A program made the position numbers and the translations under genes. The notes beneath the pieces are model-generated. The model was not told the DNA's origin, did not search any database, and was given only the letters and a program-made list of their open reading frames with translations. Of a DNA stretch of 64,000 nucleotides, positions 59,105-64,000 are shown piece by piece. The first letter of the stretch is position 1; every line of letters begins with the position of its first letter. The stretch lies in the NCBI GenBank assembly GCA_002238825.1, contig MPNC01000001.1, positions 186,001-250,000 on the forward strand, given 5' to 3'. The stretch comes from SAR202 cluster bacterium bin87 (GTDB lineage: Bacteria; Chloroflexota; Dehalococcoidia; Lucifugimonadales; UBA3495).

Positions 59105-60346
59105 TCAGTAAATCACCCCTTCCGATTCCAACCGCTCGATCTCATCGTCCGGCATCCCCAGCAGTTGCCCGAACACGTACGCGTTGTCCTCGCCGATGTT
59201 GCTGTACTTGCTGAACGGTATGGGCGTTGCTGACATTTTCGCCGGTATCGACCACGAGACGCTTTCTCCCTCAGTCCACTCTGTCGCCTTCACCCCGCGT
59301 TGCGCTTCCCAGTACTGGGTGTCCTGGTAAAACTCCCGGGACTTCAGGTGCGCGTTTGCGTTCAGGTCCTGACCCTGCGACACCATCCCGGCGGGCACTC
59401 CCGCCGCTTGCAGCGTTTCCATCAGGGCCAGCGACTCGTGCTGCCGCGTCCACTCGGCGATCCCGGCGTCCAGCGCGTCTTCGTTGCGACGCCGGCCCAG
59501 CCGCGTCTCGTACTCCGCAGCCGACGCCCATTCCGGATCGCCCATCGCCCTGCGGAGGCGCGCCCATTGCTCGTCGTCCGACACCGCGATCGCGATGTAT
59601 CGGTCCTCCCCCGCACACGCGTACACGTTGTGCGGCACAGCCCAGGCGTCCCGGTTGCCCTGGCGCTGCGGCCCCCGTCCGTTCACCTGGTAGTCCAGCA
59701 GCGCCGGCCCGCCGGTGGCCACCCCTGACTTGAAAATCGACGACTCCAGTGTCGCCGTCTTCCCGGTCAGGTTGCGACGCATCAGCGCCGCGATGATACC
59801 CGCCGGCTGGAACACCCCGGTGTGGTAGTCCGAGTAGGAAGTGTTGACCACACCCGGTGGCTCATCCGGTAGCCCGGTCATCAACGAAACCCCGGACAGG
59901 TGCTGCACCAGTATCCCGAAGGACTTGTAGGTGTAATACGGCCCGTGTCCGCCCAGCCCCGTCTGCCACATGATGATCGCGTCCGGTCGCTGCTTTCGGA
60001 TTTCAGGGAAGTCGATCCCCCAGCGGTCCAGCACGTTCCGGCGGAAGTTGGTCATGAACACGTCGCTGATCCTGACCATCTCCAGCATCAGGTCCCGGCC
60101 CGCCTCGGTTCGCACGTCCAGCGTGATCCGGCGCTTCCCCCGCTGATACTCCGGCTGGCCGGCCCCTCTCGACCAGGCTGGGATGAACGACATTTCGTCC
60201 AGCACCTTGTTCGTCTCGACCTTAATGACCTCCGCTCCGAGAGAGCCCAGAATCCTCCCCGTCAGCGGCAGCGCCACGTAAGGGCCGAATTCCACCACCC
60301 GAATGCCCGCCAGCGCCGCCGGCGCCTCGGTATTAGCGCTGGTCAT
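59105..60346 (-). CDS. CaiB/BaiF family CoA-transferase
   Basis: 413 aa; ATG 60346 behind GAGGAG. IRVVEFGPYVALPLTGRILGSLGAEVIKVE, RITLDVRTEAGRDLMLEMVRISDVFMTNFR, and catalytic Asp candidate in NTSYSDYHTGVFQPAGIIAAL. C-terminal region has VYACAGEDRYIAIAVSDDEQW. Third gene of the minus-strand operon CoA-transferase-Uma2-CoA-transferase. It differs clearly in sequence from the two others. Confidence 0.92.
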   Translation of the reverse strand: MTSANTEAPAALAGIRVVEFGPYVALPLTGRILGSLGAEVIKVETNKVLDEMSFIPAWSRGAGQPEYQRGKRRITLDVRTEAGRDLMLEMVRISDVFMTNFRRNVLDRWGIDFPEIRKQRPDAIIMWQTGLGGHGPYYTYKSFGILVQHLSGVSLMTGLPDEPPGVVNTSYSDYHTGVFQPAGIIAALMRRNLTGKTATLESSIFKSGVATGGPALLDYQVNGRGPQRQGNRDAWAVPHNVYACAGEDRYIAIAVSDDEQWARLRRAMGDPEWASAAEYETRLGRRRNEDALDAGIAEWTRQHESLALMETLQAAGVPAGMVSQGQDLNANAHLKSREFYQDTQYWEAQRGVKATEWTEGESVSWSIPAKMSATPIPFSKYSNIGEDNAYVFGQLLGMPDDEIERLESEGVIY

Positions 60347-60351
60347 GGTTC

Positions 60352-61032
60352 CTACTCCTCGCTGTGCCGGTCAAAAATCAAGCGACGTACTTCAAAAATG
60401 AAACCCGGCAGAACATCCTCGCCGGAGAGGGTTTCGGGGTTTTCCAATACCTCAGGCCCATCCTGGCCGGCGCGATAGAGATATGCCAGGTGATTGCTTG
60501 GATCGATACCCCAGCCCAGTCGCGCACCGCCGTCCATCCATTCCTGCATCTTGGCCAGAAATGGTGGGAGACGGTCGGTGCGAGAACGGATTTCGACCAC
60601 GAAGTCGGGCGCGCCATTTATAGTTCCCCGCCGCTCAATGGTTGTCAGGTTGTCGTACCGTTCCTGTGCGATCCAGGCAGCATCGGGAATTCGCTGTGCC
60701 CCGCTGGGCAAATGGAACCCCACGGATGACGGATAACTCATGCCCCCGTTGATGCGCCGCCACACGTACAATTCACCAATTGCGTCGGCCTCGTCAGCGC
60801 TGCTTTCCGAACCGGGTGGCGGCATAATTATCAACTCTCCTTGCGCAGAATACTCAAACTGCCAAGGCGGGTTATCCGTGGCAAACTGGCACAGTCGTTC
60901 CCCGAAATCGGGAGCAAGATGATCCACCCCTAGCGCCGCCAGGTTGAGGCGAAGTTCTCCGCCCAAGGTCCAGTCTGCTGATTGCTCGGCAGCTTCCTCG
61001 ACGGACATCTCTGTCGGTTTGGTGGTGACCAT
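60352..61032 (-). CDS. Uma2 family endonuclease-like protein
   Basis: 226 aa; ATG 61032 behind GGGAGG. Same motifs as the paralogue at 10126-10812: LNLAALGVDHLAPDFGERL, QGELIIMPPPG, RIPDAAWIAQERYD, APDFVVEIRSRTD and MQEWMDGGARLGWGIDP, indicating recent shared ancestry within the genome. PD-(D/E)xK nuclease-like, role unknown. It sits between two CoA-transferase genes in one operon, 5 bp before the second. Confidence 0.88.
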   Translation of the reverse strand: MVTTKPTEMSVEEAAEQSADWTLGGELRLNLAALGVDHLAPDFGERLCQFATDNPPWQFEYSAQGELIIMPPPGSESSADEADAIGELYVWRRINGGMSYPSSVGFHLPSGAQRIPDAAWIAQERYDNLTTIERRGTINGAPDFVVEIRSRTDRLPPFLAKMQEWMDGGARLGWGIDPSNHLAYLYRAGQDGPEVLENPETLSGEDVLPGFIFEVRRLIFDRHSEE

Positions 61033-61060
61033 GACAAATCCTCCCGGAACGGGTAGTGGC

Positions 61061-62308
61061 CTAGATTATCCCATCGCCCCTGAGGGTCGCCAACTCGTCA
61101 GCGGTCATCCCCAACTCGCCCTGGTACACCGCCATGTTGTCCGCACCCAACGCTGGCGCCGGCCGGCGCCGCGCCGACACTTCCTCGCTATGGAATATCC
61201 CCAGCGGGTACTTGATCGTCCCGATAGACGCGTCCTCGTGCTCGATGTCATACCAGAAGCCCGACTCAGCCAGCTGCGGGTCCGCCAGCAGGTCCGCCAC
61301 CTCGTTCACCGGTAGGAACACCAGGTTCCGCCTCTGTCCTTCGTGGAAAAGCTCCTGCACCGTGAAGTTCTCGGCAAACTCCAGGAAGAGCGCGGTGATT
61401 ATGTCGATGTGCTCCGCCCGGTCCTGGTTCCCTCCCCGGTACGCCTCGTTGAGCACCTCGTCGTTCCCGGTCACCTCGTGGATCCATTCCGCCAGAGCGT
61501 CCCACTCCCGGGGCGTTATAACTCCGGCAGCGATCCAGCCGTCCTGGCACGGGTACGCTCCCAGCGGAATGACCAGCGTGGAGTTGGTGCCCACCCGCGT
61601 CACGTTCTGACCCAACTTCCGCCACAGCAGCGCCGGATGCGCGTCCGTGTAGTAGGTGATCAGCGCCTCCTGGGAGGATACGTCGATGTGCTGTCCCACG
61701 CCTCCGTCGGCGAAATCCCGGTAATAAAGCGCGGCCAGTATCCCAACCGCCGCGTACTGGGCCCCGGGATAGTGGCTGTGCTCGTTTCCCTGCCGCACCG
61801 GCGGCTCGTCCGGCTCCCCGGTGATCTGCATATACCCGCTGGCTGCCATCACCACCAGGTCGTCGCCCGCGTAATCCGCCCACTCTCCCGTGGACCCGAA
61901 CGGCGTCACCGACGCCAGCACCAACCCGGGGTTATCGCCGCGCAGGTCATCGTATCCGATCCCTCTGTCGGCCAGGTAATGCCGGTCGTAGCTCTCAATG
62001 ATCACGTCGGCGTCCGCGGCCAAGCGGCGGAACAGCCCGCGCCCCGTCTCGGTCTCCAGATCCAGCGTGATTGATCGCTTGTTCGTATTGTAGAAATAGA
62101 AGTCCAGGCTCTGCTCGGCGTCGGGTACGTCTCCAGGATACGGGCCCAGCGTCCGTGAAGGGTCTCCCGATGGCGGTTCTACCTTCACCACGTCCGCGCC
62201 GTAATCCGCCAACAAACGGCCGCAGAACGCCGCCCGACGGTCGGTCAGGTCCAGGATACGGTACGGGGGTATCAGGTGCTCGCCGGTGTATTCGTCGAAC
62301 CGAGGCAT
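61061..62308 (-). CDS. CaiB/BaiF family CoA-transferase
   Basis: 415 aa; ATG 62308 behind GGAGAATTACAGCCC. YRILDLTDRRAAFCGRLLADYGADVVKVEPPSGDPSR, the RSITLDLETETGRGLFRRLAADADVIIES segment, and EHSHYPGAQYAAVGILAALYYRDF, where the usual catalytic Asp position is occupied by His-Tyr-Pro-Gly residues, so the nucleophile needs checking. First gene of the operon. Divergent from the GH88-like gene. Confidence 0.9.
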   Translation of the reverse strand: MPRFDEYTGEHLIPPYRILDLTDRRAAFCGRLLADYGADVVKVEPPSGDPSRTLGPYPGDVPDAEQSLDFYFYNTNKRSITLDLETETGRGLFRRLAADADVIIESYDRHYLADRGIGYDDLRGDNPGLVLASVTPFGSTGEWADYAGDDLVVMAASGYMQITGEPDEPPVRQGNEHSHYPGAQYAAVGILAALYYRDFADGGVGQHIDVSSQEALITYYTDAHPALLWRKLGQNVTRVGTNSTLVIPLGAYPCQDGWIAAGVITPREWDALAEWIHEVTGNDEVLNEAYRGGNQDRAEHIDIITALFLEFAENFTVQELFHEGQRRNLVFLPVNEVADLLADPQLAESGFWYDIEHEDASIGTIKYPLGIFHSEEVSARRRPAPALGADNMAVYQGELGMTADELATLRGDGII

Positions 62309-62416
62309 GGGCTGTAATTCTCCGTGTCCGTGATGCCGAACCCTGAGGGCTGCGTCCCGTCAATTTATCGCCGGCCAATCGCGGTGTCAAAAGACAAACT
62401 GCGAATACACCGCCGC

Positions 62417-62422
62417 TATAAT
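62417..62422 (+). promoter_or_regulatory. -10 element upstream of the GH88-like gene
   Basis: A perfect TATAAT lies 37 bp before the ATG at 62459, in the divergent intergenic gap. No good -35 at 16-18 bp was found. Confidence 0.45.
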
Positions 62423-62458
62423 GTTCTCCGCCCACATTCTTGACCGTTGAGAGCGCCC

Positions 62459-64000
62459 ATGAGCACGATGCACCCCACCGATATCAATGCCGCACTGGTC
62501 AACCTGGTTCGCAAACGCAGCCCGGAACGCTGGCAAACCGTCCCCATCGGTCTCACACCGTTGTGGCGGCCGATGCTGGCTCTCGTTGACAATCGCACCC
62601 TGCCATTCTCCGATGAAGAACACCGCCCCACCGTCCTGCTGGTCGCTGGCCTGCGCGGCGAGACCATGGATACTCCGCGCATCCTCGTTGCGCTCGATCT
62701 GTTTGCGCGTTCGGCGGCCGCCGGATCCTCCGGTGTGGCCCTGAACGCCCTCGCCGCCAGCAATCCCGACGCCCTGGCCGGCGGCGACTGGGAACCCACG
62801 GCCGGAGATCCAACCGACCTTACCCAGGGTTTCCCGCCCGACGGCGGTTTCTACTCGGACGAAACGGGCCCGGAAAGCCGTTACCTGTGGCGATGGGTGT
62901 GCTACCAAGCCCCGGACCTGCTCGTCGAAGTGGCCCTTGCCGACGACTCCGAACGGCAACCGTTCTGGGAGGCCAATGCAGCCGCCGCGGGCAGTCCGGT
63001 CGCTTCCGCCATCGGAGCCTCGGCGGCTTCCGACAACGACTCACTGGTCGCCGCACTGGGGCGCTCGTCCGAAGACAGCCCCGGTGTCATCCCTGCCTTG
63101 CGCCTCACCACCCATTGGACCGGCCTTTCCGACTCCCTGCAAGCGTTGTGGCGTTTGACCAGCAAAGGAGCCAACGTATCGCCCTCTCCAGCCCGGCTCG
63201 CCCTCGATGCACGCCGCGACCGCTCTCCGATCGAGCTCGCGCGTATCCTGGCCGGACGCTACGGTCACGCCCTCGACCCGGTCAATTACACTCAGGGCGT
63301 CGGCATCAGCGGCCGCCTCCGCCTGGCCGCCCTCGATGACACTTTGGCAAATCCGACTGACGACATCGCCGAAATGATCGACCATGTCGCCGCTGATCCG
63401 CCGGGCTATCTGGCCGACGCCGGCGGCGCTGCCCTGGCCGGCGTTGTCTGGGCCGCCCGTTTGGCCGACTATACCGGCGACGAAAAATACCGCCGTCTCT
63501 TTTTCTACGCGGCAGATCGTTTCGTCGCCCGTGGCCCCGGCGAAGCGCCCGCCCCGTGCGACCCCGACTTCCGCGTCGAAGATATGTTCATGGCCGGCGC
63601 CATGCTCGGACGGGCCTACCGCATCAGCGGCGATACCAGGTACGCCGACCTCCTGGCGACGTTCCTGCTCGATGGTGGAGACGTCCAGGAGGCTAACGGC
63701 CTGTTCCGTCATGCCCGGTCTGCCCCGTTCTACTGGAGCCGCGGCAACGGTTTCGCGGCCCTTGGGTACGCGGAAACTCTCACCTATCTTCCGGACGATC
63801 ACCCGGCCCGCGAAACGCTCCTGCAGCGTCACCGCCGTCACTTGGACGCCCTACTGCGCGTCCAGCAGGCCTGGGGCACCTTCGGCGAGCTCGTCGATCT
63901 GCCCGGCGCCTGGGGCGAACTGACCTCGACCTCCATGATCGGTTACGCTCTCGCTCGCGGCCTCCGCCTCGGCTGGCTGCCTTCCAACGATGCCGCCGGC
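62459..64000 (+). CDS. glycoside hydrolase family 88/105-like protein, truncated by the window end
   Basis: At least 514 aa from ATG 62459; the stop lies beyond the window. The second half matches GH88/105 unsaturated glucuronyl/rhamnogalacturonyl hydrolases: VEDMFMAGAMLGRAYRISGD, FRHARSAPFYWSRGNGFAALGYAE, and FGELVDLPGAWGELTSTSMIGYALARGLRLGWL, with (Y/F)W-x-RGNG and E-x-TST-x-MI as in the family. The first ~250 residues, with TVLLVAGLRGETMDTPRI, are an additional unrecognised domain. Acts on uronic-acid oligosaccharides, by inference. No signal peptide visible. Confidence 0.75.
   Translation, partial: MSTMHPTDINAALVNLVRKRSPERWQTVPIGLTPLWRPMLALVDNRTLPFSDEEHRPTVLLVAGLRGETMDTPRILVALDLFARSAAAGSSGVALNALAASNPDALAGGDWEPTAGDPTDLTQGFPPDGGFYSDETGPESRYLWRWVCYQAPDLLVEVALADDSERQPFWEANAAAAGSPVASAIGASAASDNDSLVAALGRSSEDSPGVIPALRLTTHWTGLSDSLQALWRLTSKGANVSPSPARLALDARRDRSPIELARILAGRYGHALDPVNYTQGVGISGRLRLAALDDTLANPTDDIAEMIDHVAADPPGYLADAGGAALAGVVWAARLADYTGDEKYRRLFFYAADRFVARGPGEAPAPCDPDFRVEDMFMAGAMLGRAYRISGDTRYADLLATFLLDGGDVQEANGLFRHARSAPFYWSRGNGFAALGYAETLTYLPDDHPARETLLQRHRRHLDALLRVQQAWGTFGELVDLPGAWGELTSTSMIGYALARGLRLGWLPSNDAAG

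Noticed and set aside
1-64000. CRISPR arrays, prophage or insertion sequences
   Set aside because: No spaced identical repeats, transposase genes or phage structural genes were seen. The only repeats are tandem units and short palindromes.
1-64000. tRNA, rRNA, tmRNA, RNase P or SRP RNA genes
   Set aside because: The conserved sequence blocks of these RNAs were looked for by eye and none was found; a covariance search would be decisive.

Overview
The window is GC-rich, densely coding bacterial DNA. Its gene content best fits a Chloroflexota (Dehalococcoidia / SAR202-like) genome, probably an environmental assembly. It has three CaiB/BaiF CoA-transferases, an LLM flavin monooxygenase, a thiolase-like/DUF35 pair, a four-domain rhodanese, a molybdenum sulfite-oxidase-like enzyme, two Uma2 proteins and GGGGCGAA/TTCGCCCC palindromes. 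The lineage is an inference from gene content; no rRNA gene or tRNA gene was seen.

Layout: 1-1.5 kb, rpsF-ssb-rpsR operon (minus). 1.7-4.2 kb, Alpha-E/ATP-grasp pair. 4.5-5.6 kb, LLM oxidoreductase. 5.8-10.1 kb, sulfur genes (cysteine-dioxygenase-like cupin, rhodanese, sulfite-oxidase-like). 10.1-17.0 kb, Uma2, acyl-CoA dehydrogenase, MFS transporter, DUF6941, ITPase, MoxR, FAD oxidase. 17.05-19.4 kb, a 2.3-kb gene-poor island with two look-alike promoter arrays, structured RNAs and very small membrane-protein genes. 19.4-24.8 kb, CoA-transferase, BrnTA, thiolase/DUF35, zinc-ribbon coiled coil, nitrilase. 24.9-27.2 kb, DUF1538-DUF1538-PII-CBS operon. 27.2-34.2 kb, fhs, def, cca, secD-secF. 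34.2-42.8 kb, housekeeping and metabolic genes (nfo, pgpA, ybeY, amidohydrolase, PAC2, M20). 42.8-44.1 kb, infC-rpmI-rplT. 44.2-46.2 kb, moeA and an acidic protein. 46.4-50.6 kb, pheS-pheT with a decayed toxin locus between them. 50.6-52.5 kb, two related esterases. 52.7-58.9 kb, a dehydrogenase, a PaREP1-type protein and a redox cluster with two genes read here as selenoproteins. 59.1-62.3 kb, CoA-transferase-Uma2-CoA-transferase operon. 62.46 kb to the end, a truncated GH88/105-like gene.

Most notable: (i) two neighbouring genes interrupted by one in-frame TGA at the position of a redox residue (UGSC family; AhpD-like CxxU), each followed by a 7-bp-stem, 3-nt-loop hairpin in the SECIS position; (ii) the twin 11-bp direct-repeat promoters at 18.1 and 19.1 kb with identical geometry, one driving a predicted ~70-nt RNA; (iii) infC apparently starting at ATA; (iv) a RelE-like toxin pseudogene inside pheST; (v) matching Pro/Ala-rich extensions on the partner ribosomal proteins S6 and S18.

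The genes suggest an aerobic heterotroph handling organic sulfur compounds and CoA-activated acids, with molybdenum- and selenium-dependent redox enzymes. No selA/B/C/D gene lies in the window, so selenocysteine use is inferred from the reading frames alone.
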